DNA of 45,904 bases from Bacillota bacterium (GTDB taxonomy: Bacteria; Bacillota; Bacilli; Desulfuribacillales; Desulfuribacillaceae): assembly GCA_023388635.1 (NCBI GenBank), contig JAEWFW010000017.1, positions 1 through 45,904 of the forward strand, in the 5' to 3' direction. Positions 16,896-26,001 of the stretch are shown in pieces. The position numbers and the translations under genes are program-made. The notes beneath the pieces are model-generated. The model was not told the origin of the DNA, did not search any database, and was given only the letters and a program-made list of their open reading frames with translations. Position 1 is the first letter of the stretch. Each line of letters begins with the position of its first letter.

Positions 16896-17574
16896 CAGCC
16901 AGTCAAAAGAATCAAGCGACAGCAGGGTGGAGGTAATTAGCGGTGATGCGCCGTTGCAGATAGCCGTGATTGCGTCTGGAACCGGCTCGAATCTGCAAGC
17001 CTTGATTGATGCATGTCATGCGGAAGCGGACGGCGGTAGCGAGGGAAAGAATTTTGCTATCGCGGTTGTCATTACTGATAAACCGGAATCTATGGCGGCA
17101 ATGCGGGCGGAGAAGCACGGGATACCGACGTATCGGCTGGAGCCTAAAAGCTTTGCCGACAAACAGGCATATGAAGCGGAAATCGTTTGCTGTTTACAGG
17201 ATTTTCACGTGGAGCTGGTCGTGCTGGCTGGTTATATGCGAATTGTTGGTCCGACATTGCTCGCAGGCTATGAGGGGCGGATGATCAATTTGCATCCGTC
17301 ACTGCTCCCGGCATTTCCCGGTCTGCACGCCCAAGAGCAGGCAATTGCGGCAGGAGTAAAAGTATCGGGGTGTACGGTACATTTTGTCGACGCGGGAATG
17401 GACACGGGACCGATTATCGCCCAACGGGTCGTCGAAGTGGAATTCTCAGACAGTCCGGAAACACTGCATCAAAAAATACAACGTCAAGAGCATCGCTTGC
17501 TAGTTGATGTGGTATATTGGATTGCCGCAGGCAAAGTCGAGTGCTATGACAAAAGGGTAAAAGTCAATTTGTAA
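16858..17574 (+). CDS. purN: GAR transformylase (formyltetrahydrofolate-dependent)
   Basis: Phosphoribosylglycinamide formyltransferase, about 238 residues with this start. Core motifs: IAVIASGTGSNLQALI, VVLAGYMRIVGPTLL, MINLHPSLLPAFPGLHAQEQAI (catalytic Asn-His) and VHFVDAGMDTGPIIAQ (catalytic Asp). The start is uncertain. ATG 16858 overlaps the purM end by 38 bases and has AGGAAAA upstream; it gives a ~35-residue tail before the conserved core, longer than usual. TTG 16876 and GTG 16927 are alternatives. A GGAGGT at 16929-16934 has no usable in-frame start at proper spacing. The catalytic core is intact. purH follows after 30 bases. Confidence 0.9.
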   Translation: MKQVYTLKELISNSQSKESSDSRVEVISGDAPLQIAVIASGTGSNLQALIDACHAEADGGSEGKNFAIAVVITDKPESMAAMRAEKHGIPTYRLEPKSFADKQAYEAEIVCCLQDFHVELVVLAGYMRIVGPTLLAGYEGRMINLHPSLLPAFPGLHAQEQAIAAGVKVSGCTVHFVDAGMDTGPIIAQRVVEVEFSDSPETLHQKIQRQEHRLLVDVVYWIAAGKVECYDKRVKVNL

Positions 17575-17604
17575 AAAAAATTAATGTAAACAGGAGGTCA
17601 AACA

Positions 17605-19143
17605 ATGGCAAAACGACGTGCATTGGTATCTGTTTCCGATAAGACGGGGATTGTAGAATTGGCGAAACAGTTGGTGGCAATGGATGTGGAGATCGTATCG
17701 ACAGGTGGTACAAAAACACTGTTACATGAAAGCGGTGTTCCGGTGATCGGGATATCGGATGTCACCGGCTTTCCGGAGATTCTCGATGGACGGGTCAAAA
17801 CATTGCACCCGAAAGTGCATGGAGGGTTGCTTGGACGCCGAGATTTGCCGTCACATAGACAGCAGATGCAAGATAATGACATTGATGCGATTGACTTTGT
17901 GATCGTCAATTTATACCCATTTAAACAGACAGTTTCCAAAGCAAGTGTGACGTTAGAAGAAGCGATTGAGAATATTGATATCGGTGGTCCTAGTATGTTG
18001 CGCTCTGCGGCAAAGAATTACCGTGATGTCGTTGTGTTGACCGACAGCGCCGATTATCAGCCGGTTATTGATGAGATGCGTGAGACCGGTGAGGTGTCTT
18101 ACGAAAAACGCATGGCGTTGGCGGCGAAGGTGTTTAGACATACGGCGGCATACGATGCGATGATCGGACAATACTTGACGACTCAAACGGGACAAGAACT
18201 GCCGGAGATGTTGACACTGACATATGAGAAAGTGCAGGATTTGCGTTATGGAGAGAATCCGCATCAAAAAGCGGCGTTCTATCGTGAACCATTGCATGCC
18301 GAGGGAACTTTGGCAAATGCAGAGCAACTCCAGGGAAAAGAGCTTTCTTATAACAATATCAATGATGCTAATGCGGCGATGGTGATTGTCACTGAATTTG
18401 ATCAACCGGCTGTGGTAGCAGTTAAGCACACGAATCCTTGCGGTGTAGGGATCGCGGAAACAATTGAGCTCGCGTACCGTAAAGCGTATGAAGCAGATCC
18501 GGTTTCTATTTTTGGCGGGATTGTCGCTTGCAACCGTGAAATTGACGCAGCGACGGCAAGCCAAATGAAGGAAATATTTTTGGAAGTAATCATAGCGCCT
18601 GCATATACGCCGGAAGCGCTGGCGATTTTCGCCGAGAAAAAGAATTTACGCGTTTTACAGATTCATCAGGGCAATGCACATCCTGCTACATATACGATGC
18701 TGAAAGTGGGCGGCGGGCTATTGGTACAAGAGCAAGACCGTTACTCGCTGCAAAAAGAGGATTTGCGTGTTGTATCGAAGCGTCAGCCGACGGCACAAGA
18801 AATTGAGCAGATGCTATTTGCATGGAAAGTCGTAAAACATGTGAAATCGAACGCGATTGTGTTGGCTAAAGAAGACCGGACGACAGGAATCGGTGCCGGA
18901 CAGATGAACCGCGTGGGCTCTGCGCGGATTGCCGTCGAGCAGGCGGGTTCGCAAGCTGTTGGCAGCGTACTTGCTTCCGATGCGTTTTTCCCGATGCCAG
19001 ATACGCTGGAAGTGGCGGCACAAGCAGGAATTACAGCGATTATTCAACCGGGTGGCTCCATCAGAGACGAAGAATCGATTCAAGCAGCTGATAAACACGG
19101 CATTGCAATGATCTTTACGGATGTCAGACATTTTAAACACTAG
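17605..19143 (+). CDS. purH: Bifunctional AICAR transformylase / IMP cyclohydrolase
   Basis: A 512-residue enzyme doing the last two steps to IMP. The N-terminal ~200 residues are the cyclohydrolase (RALVSVSDKTGI, STGGTKTLL, DGRVKTLHPKVHGGLL). The rest is the AICAR formyltransferase, with DLRYGENPHQKAAFY near residues 212-226, VAVKHTNPCGVG near residues 272-283, and VKSNAIVLAK...GIGAGQMNRV near the C-terminus. The ATG follows CAGGAGGTC. Complete and normal in length. A 101-base gap separates it from the purD start. Confidence 0.97.
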   Translation: MAKRRALVSVSDKTGIVELAKQLVAMDVEIVSTGGTKTLLHESGVPVIGISDVTGFPEILDGRVKTLHPKVHGGLLGRRDLPSHRQQMQDNDIDAIDFVIVNLYPFKQTVSKASVTLEEAIENIDIGGPSMLRSAAKNYRDVVVLTDSADYQPVIDEMRETGEVSYEKRMALAAKVFRHTAAYDAMIGQYLTTQTGQELPEMLTLTYEKVQDLRYGENPHQKAAFYREPLHAEGTLANAEQLQGKELSYNNINDANAAMVIVTEFDQPAVVAVKHTNPCGVGIAETIELAYRKAYEADPVSIFGGIVACNREIDAATASQMKEIFLEVIIAPAYTPEALAIFAEKKNLRVLQIHQGNAHPATYTMLKVGGGLLVQEQDRYSLQKEDLRVVSKRQPTAQEIEQMLFAWKVVKHVKSNAIVLAKEDRTTGIGAGQMNRVGSARIAVEQAGSQAVGSVLASDAFFPMPDTLEVAAQAGITAIIQPGGSIRDEESIQAADKHGIAMIFTDVRHFKH

Positions 19144-19244
19144 TCAAATATTTTAAATATTAATGGCATTAGAGGTAGTATAGAATATCTATTGCAAAGG
19201 AATTTTATCTGATAGCTTTATCATAAACATGTAGGGGGATGAAA

Positions 19245-20534
19245 ATGCGAGTACTAATTGTTGGACGCGGCGGACGTGAGCATGCGCTCGCTTGGAAAAT
19301 TTCACAGAGCGATCAAGTGTCTAGAGTCTATGTAGCGCCGGGGAATCCGGGGATAGCACGCATACCGGGATGTCAATGTGTGGATATTGATGAATTAGCA
19401 ATCGAAGATTTAGTGACGTTCGCCATCCAACAGCCGATTGATTTGGTTGTTGTCGGTCCGGAAGCTCCATTGTCGGCTGGTTTAGTTGACGAAATGACAG
19501 CGGCGGGAATCCCTGCCTTCGGTCCCACGAAAGGAGCGGCACTTGTGGAAGCGAGCAAAGATTTTGCGAAACAACTGATGATCGAATATAATATACCTAC
19601 TGCAGCCTACCGTACATTTACAGAGTTGCAAGCTGCGAAAGAGTATGTACGCCAGCAAGGCGCGCCGATCGTCATCAAGGCAGACGGTCTCGCCGCCGGG
19701 AAAGGCGTTGTCGTCGCTATGACTCTGGAAGAAGCAGAGGTAGCTTTAGAGCAAATGATGGTCGACAATGCGTTTGGAGATGCCGGTAGCCGCGTCGTAA
19801 TTGAAGAGTTCCTCGAAGGGGAAGAAGTGACGATTATGGCTTTTGTCGATGGAAAAACGGTCAGACCAATGGTCATGGTGCAAGACCATAAACCGATTTT
19901 TGACGGCAACGAAGGACCGAATACCGGAGGTATGGGAACCTATTCACCGGTTCCGTTGTTTCCTGATTCGTTGACTGACGAAGTCGTAGACTCGATTATT
20001 CTACCTATGGTGAACGCGTTAAAGGATAAGGGAATCGTTTACAAAGGTGTGCTTTATACGGGATTGATGGTCACAGAGCAAGGCGCAAAGGTGATAGAAT
20101 TTAATGCACGTTTTGGTGATCCGGAGACACAAGTTGTTTTGCCGCGTTTGGAGACAGATATCATATCGATTATCAATGCGGTAATCCAAGGGAAACTGGA
20201 ATATGTTGACGTGGAGTGGTCCGATGACGCCGTCGTTTGTGTCGTTATGACCTCATCCGGGTATCCGGGTAAATATACCAAAGGCGATAGTATTTCCGGT
20301 CTCGATCAATTGGATGATCATTTCGGGAATAACGTCTCTGTTTTTCATGCGGGGACTGCTTTGCAGGATGGCAATTATGTCACGAGCGGGGGGCGCGTGC
20401 TTGGTGTTACGGCACGGGGCGTGGATTTGCTGCAAGCGCGTGAATATGCGTATGAAGCCATTCGGCATATCGATTACGCGGGCGCACATTATCGTACGGA
20501 CATCGGCTTGAAAGCGGTTAAATATGTGCAGTAG
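19245..20534 (+). CDS. purD: Phosphoribosylamine-glycine ligase (GAR synthetase)
   Basis: An ATP-grasp enzyme of 429 residues joining phosphoribosylamine and glycine. Motifs: VLIVGRGGREHALAW at the N-terminus, VVVGPEAPLSAGLVD, FGPTKGAALVEASKDFAK, IKADGLAAGKGVVVA, and NEGPNTGGMGTYSPVP. The start is set at ATG 19245 rather than the in-frame ATG at 19239, because AGGGGG (19233-19238) would abut the latter. It is the last pur gene; a HAD phosphatase gene begins 22 bases later, so the transcript may continue. Confidence 0.96.
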   Translation: MRVLIVGRGGREHALAWKISQSDQVSRVYVAPGNPGIARIPGCQCVDIDELAIEDLVTFAIQQPIDLVVVGPEAPLSAGLVDEMTAAGIPAFGPTKGAALVEASKDFAKQLMIEYNIPTAAYRTFTELQAAKEYVRQQGAPIVIKADGLAAGKGVVVAMTLEEAEVALEQMMVDNAFGDAGSRVVIEEFLEGEEVTIMAFVDGKTVRPMVMVQDHKPIFDGNEGPNTGGMGTYSPVPLFPDSLTDEVVDSIILPMVNALKDKGIVYKGVLYTGLMVTEQGAKVIEFNARFGDPETQVVLPRLETDIISIINAVIQGKLEYVDVEWSDDAVVCVVMTSSGYPGKYTKGDSISGLDQLDDHFGNNVSVFHAGTALQDGNYVTSGGRVLGVTARGVDLLQAREYAYEAIRHIDYAGAHYRTDIGLKAVKYVQ

Positions 20535-20556
20535 CTGAAAGAAGGGAATCGAGTAT

Positions 20557-21360
20557 ATGGCTAGGAAAGACTATAAAGGATATCTCATTGATCTGGATGG
20601 AACGCTCTACCGCGGAAGACGGGCAATTCCAGAAGCTATTGAATTTGTGAAACGCTTGCAGGAGCGTAATTTGCCGTATTTATTTTTGACAAACAACGCT
20701 TCCAAAACTCCGGCGCAAATCGTCGAGGTGCTGGACGGATTTGATCTGCAAGTCTCGGAAGACAGCATTTACACTTCGGGAATGGCACTGGCACGTTATT
20801 TGCAGGAGGATATCAAGAAAAATCATCCATTTCGCGGTTGTCAGGAAGATCAGCCGAGCATTTGGATCGTAGGGGAACAGGCACTCAGAGAGGTACTGGA
20901 GCCGTTAAAGTTGCGGCTGAACGCCGAAAATCCGACATATGTCGTCATGGGCATTGATCAGGATATCAATTATCAGAAGTTACTCGTAACGTCGCTCGCC
21001 GTTTCTAAAGGGGCGCAGTTTATTGTGACGAATTTGGATCGGGCACTTCCCACAGAGCGTGGAATGCTGCCGGGCAATGGCGCGTTGGTTGCCGCGGTGA
21101 TTGCGACGACAGGTATCAATCCTGTGGTTGTCGGCAAGCCGATGACGGCGATCGCCAACTATGCATTAGAAATGCTCGGGTTATCTGCGGACGAAGTTTT
21201 GCTGATTGGCGACAGCTACGATACCGATATATATACGGGAATTAACGCAGGTATCGATACGCTTTTAGTGTACACAGGAGTGACCGATAAACAACAAGTG
21301 GCTGAGAAGCAGTATAAGCCGACATTTGAAGCGGACTCTTTATCGGAGTGGGAGCTGTAA
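20557..21360 (+). CDS. HAD-superfamily phosphatase, NagD/AraL-like (class IIA)
   Basis: A 267-residue cytoplasmic phosphatase. HAD motif I is DLDGTLYRG near residue 13, motif II is FLTNNASKTP near residue 43, the conserved Lys is in VVGKP near residue 192, and motif IV is LIGDSYDTDI near residue 213. The C2-type cap between motifs II and III fits class IIA enzymes (NagD, p-nitrophenyl phosphatases) that act on sugar phosphates or nucleotides. The true substrate is unknown; its place after purD could mean nucleotide or ribose-phosphate housekeeping, but this is speculative. The MscS gene begins 3 bases after its stop. Confidence 0.9.
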   Translation: MARKDYKGYLIDLDGTLYRGRRAIPEAIEFVKRLQERNLPYLFLTNNASKTPAQIVEVLDGFDLQVSEDSIYTSGMALARYLQEDIKKNHPFRGCQEDQPSIWIVGEQALREVLEPLKLRLNAENPTYVVMGIDQDINYQKLLVTSLAVSKGAQFIVTNLDRALPTERGMLPGNGALVAAVIATTGINPVVVGKPMTAIANYALEMLGLSADEVLLIGDSYDTDIYTGINAGIDTLLVYTGVTDKQQVAEKQYKPTFEADSLSEWEL

Positions 21361-21363
21361 TTT

Positions 21364-22506
21364 ATGAGTACACCTGTCATACAACATTATTTTGAGAGTT
21401 ACGAAGGATACCTTACGATTATCAAGCACAGATATTTCTATGCTGGCTTGATAGTCGCTGTTTTTTTTCTGTTGCGTAAATTTGTCGTCAATCGATTGTT
21501 TGATTTTTTGTCCAAAAAATTGAAGAGTCGGCTGGCAAACGGGACGGCATCAATTCGTACGGAAATTGCCCATAACGTATTTGATGCGGTGGCAAAATCC
21601 TTGCACAAAATATTTTTCATTATCGGACTGATTATTGCGGTGATGGTCGCACAATTGAATGCACGTCTGGAAGTACCGATTATTCACCTTTTAGAGTCAC
21701 TGATCCTCTTGTATTTAGGAATAGGAATTTACTATGCGTTAAAGGCGGTTCAGCGGAATGAGCAGCATTTGTATGAGTTGTTCAACAAGAAATTTGACAA
21801 AATTCTGATTGAATTTACGTTACAAATTATTTTAGTTTTGGTGTTAGCCATTACAGGGCTGATGATTATGCAAGTGTGGGGTTTTAATGTTTCGACCTTT
21901 ATAGCGGGACTGGGGCTTGGCGGATTGGCTGTGGCTCTGGCGGCAAAAGATCTTGTTGCCAATATTTTTGCGGGCTTTGTCATTATCACTGATAAACCCT
22001 ACTCAATCGGTGATTGGATCGACACGCCGAGCTGCGAAGGAACGGTAGAAGACATCACGTTTCGCAGTACGAAAATCCGCACCTTTGCCAATGCATTAGT
22101 AACCGTGCCCAACGCGACATTGATAGCCGGTGCCGTGACGAATTGGACGAAAATGCAGAAACGCAGAGTCAATTTTACATTGAGTGTCGATTATAAGACT
22201 CCCATTAGCAAACTGGAATGTATATGCAGAAATATTGAGACGATGTTGCGCAATCATCCCGAAATCCATCAAGATATTATTTTTGTCAGATTTAATGAGA
22301 TTGCTGACAGTAGTTTAAAGATCTTTGTCTATTATTTTACCAAGACGACGATATGGGGAGAGTACTTGCGCGTTCGCGAAGATACATTGATGCAAATGCT
22401 CGATATTATCCGCGATGAAGGCGTGACGATTGCCATACCGATTCGTTCGATTATCAGCAAGGAAGAACCGCAACCAAGCCAGCTTACAGGAATGAAAAAC
22501 TCGTAA
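21364..22506 (+). CDS. Mechanosensitive channel of the MscS family
   Basis: A 380-residue membrane protein that should open under membrane tension to release solutes in hypo-osmotic shock. Several hydrophobic segments occupy residues ~20-200. The pore-lining helix region is FIAGLGLGGLAVALAAKDLVANIFAG, with the Gly/Ala pattern of TM3, followed by the beta domain (ITDKPYSIGDWID, GTVEDITFRSTKIRTF, VTVPNATLIAG) typical of MscS. The C-terminal cage domain extends to the end. GGAGC lies before the ATG, overlapping the end of the HAD gene, so the two are translationally linked. A bidirectional terminator follows. Confidence 0.93.
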   Translation: MSTPVIQHYFESYEGYLTIIKHRYFYAGLIVAVFFLLRKFVVNRLFDFLSKKLKSRLANGTASIRTEIAHNVFDAVAKSLHKIFFIIGLIIAVMVAQLNARLEVPIIHLLESLILLYLGIGIYYALKAVQRNEQHLYELFNKKFDKILIEFTLQIILVLVLAITGLMIMQVWGFNVSTFIAGLGLGGLAVALAAKDLVANIFAGFVIITDKPYSIGDWIDTPSCEGTVEDITFRSTKIRTFANALVTVPNATLIAGAVTNWTKMQKRRVNFTLSVDYKTPISKLECICRNIETMLRNHPEIHQDIIFVRFNEIADSSLKIFVYYFTKTTIWGEYLRVREDTLMQMLDIIRDEGVTIAIPIRSIISKEEPQPSQLTGMKNS

Positions 22507-22538
22507 AATAAAAATCGAAAAGAAGATTACAATGATGA

Positions 22539-22574
22539 GATACAAAAGGACTGCACCGCAGTCCTTTTTGTATC
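22539..22574. terminator. Bidirectional terminator between the MscS gene and moeA
   Basis: GATACAAAAGGACTGC (22539-22554) pairs with GCAGTCCTTTTTGTATC (22558-22574), one bulged base, 3-nt loop. A/T runs inside and beside the stem can serve both the plus-strand channel gene and the minus-strand moeA. Confidence 0.88.
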
Positions 22575-22590
22575 CTTTTAGTATACGTAA

Positions 22591-23835
22591 CTAGAAGAAC
22601 TTCCAGATCGTAACGTCCTGACCGGATGAGAAATCTACCTTTCCTGCCGGAACTTCGATTAGACAATTGCTGTTTGCATAGGTTTTGACGGCACCGCAAA
22701 ATTGATTTTCATTCGGTGTTACGAATATTTGACCATCTTGTTCTGTATTTCGTCCCCATAGGAAGCCGCGTAATCCGCCCTTTCTCATAATAGGAGCGGT
22801 CAATGAGGCTTGTACGGAAACTGGGAGCGCGTCTGCCAGTTCAGAGCTTGTGCCCGCGAGTTTGAGAATTAGCGGGCAGATGACTAACTGCATCGCTACG
22901 GCTGAGCCGGCGGGATTGCCGGATAGTCCGATCAGCCATTGATTCTCGGCTATGGAAACGACAACGGGAGCACCGGGGCGCATGGCGATCTTATTGAACA
23001 GTCGCTCGGAGCCTGTAGCTTCCATAGCTTCTTTAATGACATCGAAGTCGCCGGAAGCCGTTCCGCCGGTCGAGATGACGAATGGCAAACCCATCTGTTG
23101 TGCCTGCTTGTATACGTCGAGGACATCGTCGGTGCGGTCTTTGACTAAACCTAAATTGATGGGGACTCCTCCAGCACGGCGAATCAAATCTGCGATCGTA
23201 AACAGATTCGAGGCTCGTAATTGTCCGTGCTGTAATGATTCCTGCGGATCAATCAGCTCGTTGCCTGTAGAGAAAATACCGATTTTCGGTTTTTGATAGA
23301 CAGGGACAGGGTCAACGCCCAGTGATGCGAGGATGCCGATGTGGGGTGCTCTGAGCGTCGTACCTTTCGCAAAAAGAAACTCCCCCAGTGCAATATCCTC
23401 ACCTTTATAGGCGATGTTTTCACCACGCGAAACAGGTTGGGAAATTAAGACTGTGTTGTGGTCTTCCGTTGCTTGTGTATCTTCTTTTTTGATAACGCAG
23501 TCAGCTCCATTCGGCAAAGGAGCGCCGGTGAATACTGTCATTGCCGTGCCCGATGTCAATGTTTTATCGGAATAAGAGCCGGCGGCAACCGTATCAACCA
23601 ATGTCAATGATATTGGGGAATCAATAGCGGCATTGCGCACGTCTTCAGAACGCAAGGCATAGCCGTCCACAGGCGAACGGTCAAAGCCGGGGATGTGCTC
23701 GGCGGCGGTGATGTCTACCGCCAGTATGCGGTCACCGGCGTCCCATAAAGGGAGGTCCTCTGTCTCTAGTGGTCTGGCAAATGTCGTCATAAAGTGTTGA
23801 TTTAACAATTCTTTGGCTTGTTCTAATGGAAGCAT
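22591..23835 (-). CDS. moeA: Molybdopterin molybdenumtransferase
   Basis: A 414-residue MoeA, inserting molybdate (or tungstate) into adenylated molybdopterin. Motifs: GDRILAVDITAAEHIPGFD, RSPVDGYALRSEDV, FTGAPLPNGADCVIKKEDT, the MoCF-fold GIFSTGNELIDP and VISTGGTASGDFDV, then MRPGAPVVV and IGLSGNPAGSAVAM. The C-terminal beta-barrel domain IV is present. The start has GAAGGAGAT 7 bases upstream. No other cofactor genes sit beside it, but a related molybdopterin-binding gene lies at 44079. It interrupts the conserved purD-yerB order known from Bacillus. Confidence 0.94.
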   Translation of the reverse strand: MLPLEQAKELLNQHFMTTFARPLETEDLPLWDAGDRILAVDITAAEHIPGFDRSPVDGYALRSEDVRNAAIDSPISLTLVDTVAAGSYSDKTLTSGTAMTVFTGAPLPNGADCVIKKEDTQATEDHNTVLISQPVSRGENIAYKGEDIALGEFLFAKGTTLRAPHIGILASLGVDPVPVYQKPKIGIFSTGNELIDPQESLQHGQLRASNLFTIADLIRRAGGVPINLGLVKDRTDDVLDVYKQAQQMGLPFVISTGGTASGDFDVIKEAMEATGSERLFNKIAMRPGAPVVVSIAENQWLIGLSGNPAGSAVAMQLVICPLILKLAGTSSELADALPVSVQASLTAPIMRKGGLRGFLWGRNTEQDGQIFVTPNENQFCGAVKTYANSNCLIEVPAGKVDFSSGQDVTIWKFF

Positions 23836-23901
23836 AATCTTATCTCCTTCTCCTAGTTTATAGATGGTATCAAGGTGGCATTAGGTTTACCCGACTAATT
23901 T

Positions 23902-24204
23902 TTAAAATGTTCGGTATGTATCAATCCACTGTAAAAGCTCTGCAATATATTCTCCGATCAGCGGCATAGAGACAATTTGCCCGAGTAGGTAAATAAGGAT
24001 TCCAAGAAATAGTGCGGTGCCGATGGTCATACCTACACCACGGGAAAGTCCGACTAAGAAGTTTATGCGTATGACGCGCCACGGATTGGAATAATTTTGT
24101 AAAATGTCTTCCAGCCGGGCACTCTCCATCATTTGTGAAATGCGATCCAGTTTCATATTGAGCGAAGGGATGTCATCTATCTTTTCGGGAGTCTGTCTCT
24201 TCAT
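23902..24204 (-). CDS. Small membrane protein, DUF5665-like
   Basis: A 100-residue protein with a charged amphipathic N-terminal half and one or two membrane segments (INFLVGLSRGVGMTIGTALFL near residues 48-68, then ILIYLLGQIV). The pattern LEDILQNYSNPWRVIRINFLVGLSRGVG matches the DUF5665 family of Firmicutes, of unknown function. The start is taken at ATG 24204, with AAAGGA 9 bases upstream; a TTG codon directly before it is also possible. It lies upstream of moeA on the same strand with 66 bases between, and is probably co-transcribed. Confidence 0.75.
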   Translation of the reverse strand: MKRQTPEKIDDIPSLNMKLDRISQMMESARLEDILQNYSNPWRVIRINFLVGLSRGVGMTIGTALFLGILIYLLGQIVSMPLIGEYIAELLQWIDTYRTF

Positions 24205-24379
24205 CAATCATCATCCTTTCTTAGGGCTAGTAACAATATATGGTGAAAACAATCTTTTTAAACATTATATCGGATACTCACCCAAAAAGAAAAATTATCG
24301 AACAGTTTTTTGGATAAGCAGGGATATTTTCCGAGGCTGTCGAATATTTTTGGTTGACGGAAAGAAAGGGGATATGTAA

Positions 24380-25489
24380 ATGATACGTGTTTTATCAGAT
24401 GCTTTATCGGACTTGAAATCCAAAGTGAAGCCGCCTCATCTTATGGGGATCGCAGTTGTAGTAGTGGTGTTATTTGCGGTGATTGTATTGACGATGTGCA
24501 ATGGAGATCAATCGGTACAAGCCCCGGAAGTGGAAATGCCGGAGGAGATTGATAAGGAGCCGGAGGAAGTTCAGGAACCGATTGAAGTGGAACCACAAGA
24601 ACCGAAATACCGTGCACCGCTTACATATGAAGGTACGGAAGAAGAAATTACAACGAGACCGTTTGCCGTATTTGTGGAAAACAGTCCGGCAGCCCGTCCG
24701 CAATCGGGTCTCGATAAAGCAGATATTGTTTATGAAGTATTGGCAGAAGGTGGGGTAACACGTTTTATCGCAATTTATCAAAGTCAGAAGCCGGAAACAA
24801 TCGGTCCAATCCGCAGTGCACGCGAGTATATGCTAGATATTGCTGATGACTATGACGCAGTGTTTGCTCATGCAGGCGGAAGCCCGGCGGCGTTGAACCG
24901 CATTGCCCGCGAGAAACTTCCGAGTTTGTCGGAAATCGTCAACGGCTCTTATTTCGTGCGTGAGAGCTTCCGTGCGAAGCCGCATAACGTGTATTCGAAT
25001 CTCGATCTCTTGAGAAAAGGAGCCCAATCGAGAGGGTATCGTGATACATACACGTTACCTGAGCTGACGTTCGTAACGGAGCAAACGGCGGAATTGGCAC
25101 CGGCGCCTAAATTTGCCGAAGTAGTCATTCCGTACACTTCAAGCTATCAAGTGAAATATATTTATGATGAGCGCACACAGAAGTATGATCGGTTTATCAA
25201 CAATATGGCGCATAATGATTTGACCACCAACAGGCAGTTACAGGCAACGAATGTATTGATTGCCTATGTTAAACACAGTGTAGTCGATGGTGAGGGGCGT
25301 TTGGCAATCAATGTCCATAGTTCAGGAAAAGGCTATGCACTCCAGCAAGGTACTGCCCGCGAAGTTACGTGGCGGTATGAGCGAGGCATGATACGCTTCT
25401 TTGAAGGCGATAAAGAAGTGCCGTATTACGCTGGGAACACATGGATTCAAGTCGTACCCGATGTGATATCTGCGTCATTGCAAAACTAG
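24380..25489 (+). CDS. YerB-like DUF3048 surface protein
   Basis: A 369-residue exported, membrane-anchored protein. One hydrophobic segment lies near residues 21-38 (GIAVVVVVLFAVIVLTMC), followed by a Glu/Pro-rich linker (about residues 47-75) and the DUF3048 domain (FAVFVENSPAARPQSGLDKADIVYE, IGPIRSAREY, FAHAGGSP). The Cys after the hydrophobic stretch sits in LTMC, a poor lipobox, so a transmembrane anchor is more likely than a lipid one, unlike typical YerB. The C-terminal part matches the second DUF3048 domain. Function unknown. The ATG follows AAGGGGATAT. It sits next to a yerC-like gene and pcrA, as in B. subtilis. Confidence 0.88.
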   Translation: MIRVLSDALSDLKSKVKPPHLMGIAVVVVVLFAVIVLTMCNGDQSVQAPEVEMPEEIDKEPEEVQEPIEVEPQEPKYRAPLTYEGTEEEITTRPFAVFVENSPAARPQSGLDKADIVYEVLAEGGVTRFIAIYQSQKPETIGPIRSAREYMLDIADDYDAVFAHAGGSPAALNRIAREKLPSLSEIVNGSYFVRESFRAKPHNVYSNLDLLRKGAQSRGYRDTYTLPELTFVTEQTAELAPAPKFAEVVIPYTSSYQVKYIYDERTQKYDRFINNMAHNDLTTNRQLQATNVLIAYVKHSVVDGEGRLAINVHSSGKGYALQQGTAREVTWRYERGMIRFFEGDKEVPYYAGNTWIQVVPDVISASLQN

Positions 25490-25545
25490 ATACACGAAAT
25501 CATAAATAATCGATATGTTTACTTCCCTTGTCGCTGTAAATCTTG

Positions 25546-25551
25546 TATAAT
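25546..25551 (+). promoter_or_regulatory. Candidate -10 element upstream of the yerC-like gene
   Basis: A perfect TATAAT 97 bases before the yerC-like start; a -35 at proper spacing is poor (TTCCCT). It would give an untranslated leader of about 90 bases, in which no known riboswitch pattern is seen. Confidence 0.3.
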
Positions 25552-25648
25552 AAGGTTGGATTGCATTGTAGCACATGAAAGAGGTAACGCACAAAAGGCG
25601 TATCTACCCGTTGTGTAGCTGCGATTAACGAAGGCGGAGGGATGTTTT

Positions 25649-25960
25649 ATGCAACTGGAAAAATTGCGTGATGATAAAATTATCAGACAGTTGTTCTCGG
25701 CAATTTTAACTCTTGACAATATTGAAGAAGTGTATCTATTTTTTGATGATTTGTGTACAGTCAATGAAATTCAATCGATGGCACAGCGCTTGGAAGTTGC
25801 CAAGATGTTGAGGTTGGGATATACGTATAGCCAGATAGAAAAGGAGACCGGTGCCAGCACAGCGACGATCAGTAGAGTGAAGCGATGCTTCCAATATGGA
25901 ACAGATGGCTACCAGTTAGTGCTTGACCGAATACAAGAAACTGAAAAAACCCCGGATTAG
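25649..25960 (+). CDS. YerC/YecD-family TrpR-like regulator
   Basis: A 103-residue DNA-binding protein of the TrpR-related YerC family. The N-terminal helices carry FDDLCTVNEIQSMAQRLEVAKML, and a helix-turn-helix follows at YSQIEKETGASTATISRVKRC near residues 70-90. The family is conserved in Firmicutes next to pcrA and ligA; its targets are not well defined. GGAGGGATG precedes the ATG. A terminator hairpin overlaps the last codons. Confidence 0.92.
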   Translation: MQLEKLRDDKIIRQLFSAILTLDNIEEVYLFFDDLCTVNEIQSMAQRLEVAKMLRLGYTYSQIEKETGASTATISRVKRCFQYGTDGYQLVLDRIQETEKTPD

Positions 25961-25972
25961 GGGTTTTCTTAG
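25946..25972 (+). terminator. Intrinsic terminator overlapping the yerC-like stop codon
   Basis: AAAACCCC (25946-25953), loop GGATTA, then GGGGTTTT (25960-25967) followed by CTT. The TAG stop at 25958-25960 lies in the loop and first stem base, so the terminator is built into the gene's end. pcrA begins only 34 bases past the stem. Confidence 0.85.
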
Positions 25973-26001
25973 TCATTAGAGGGGAAAAGAAAGGTTGGTA
26001 T

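Noticed and set aside
17953..18564. A 203-codon minus-strand open frame inside purH
   Set aside because: Antisense to a well-conserved gene, Arg/His/Cys-rich product without recognisable domains, no start signals.
25552..25648. T-box or other riboswitch before the yerC-like gene
   Set aside because: Short complementary pieces exist, but no T-box sequence or known aptamer core, and no terminator before the gene.
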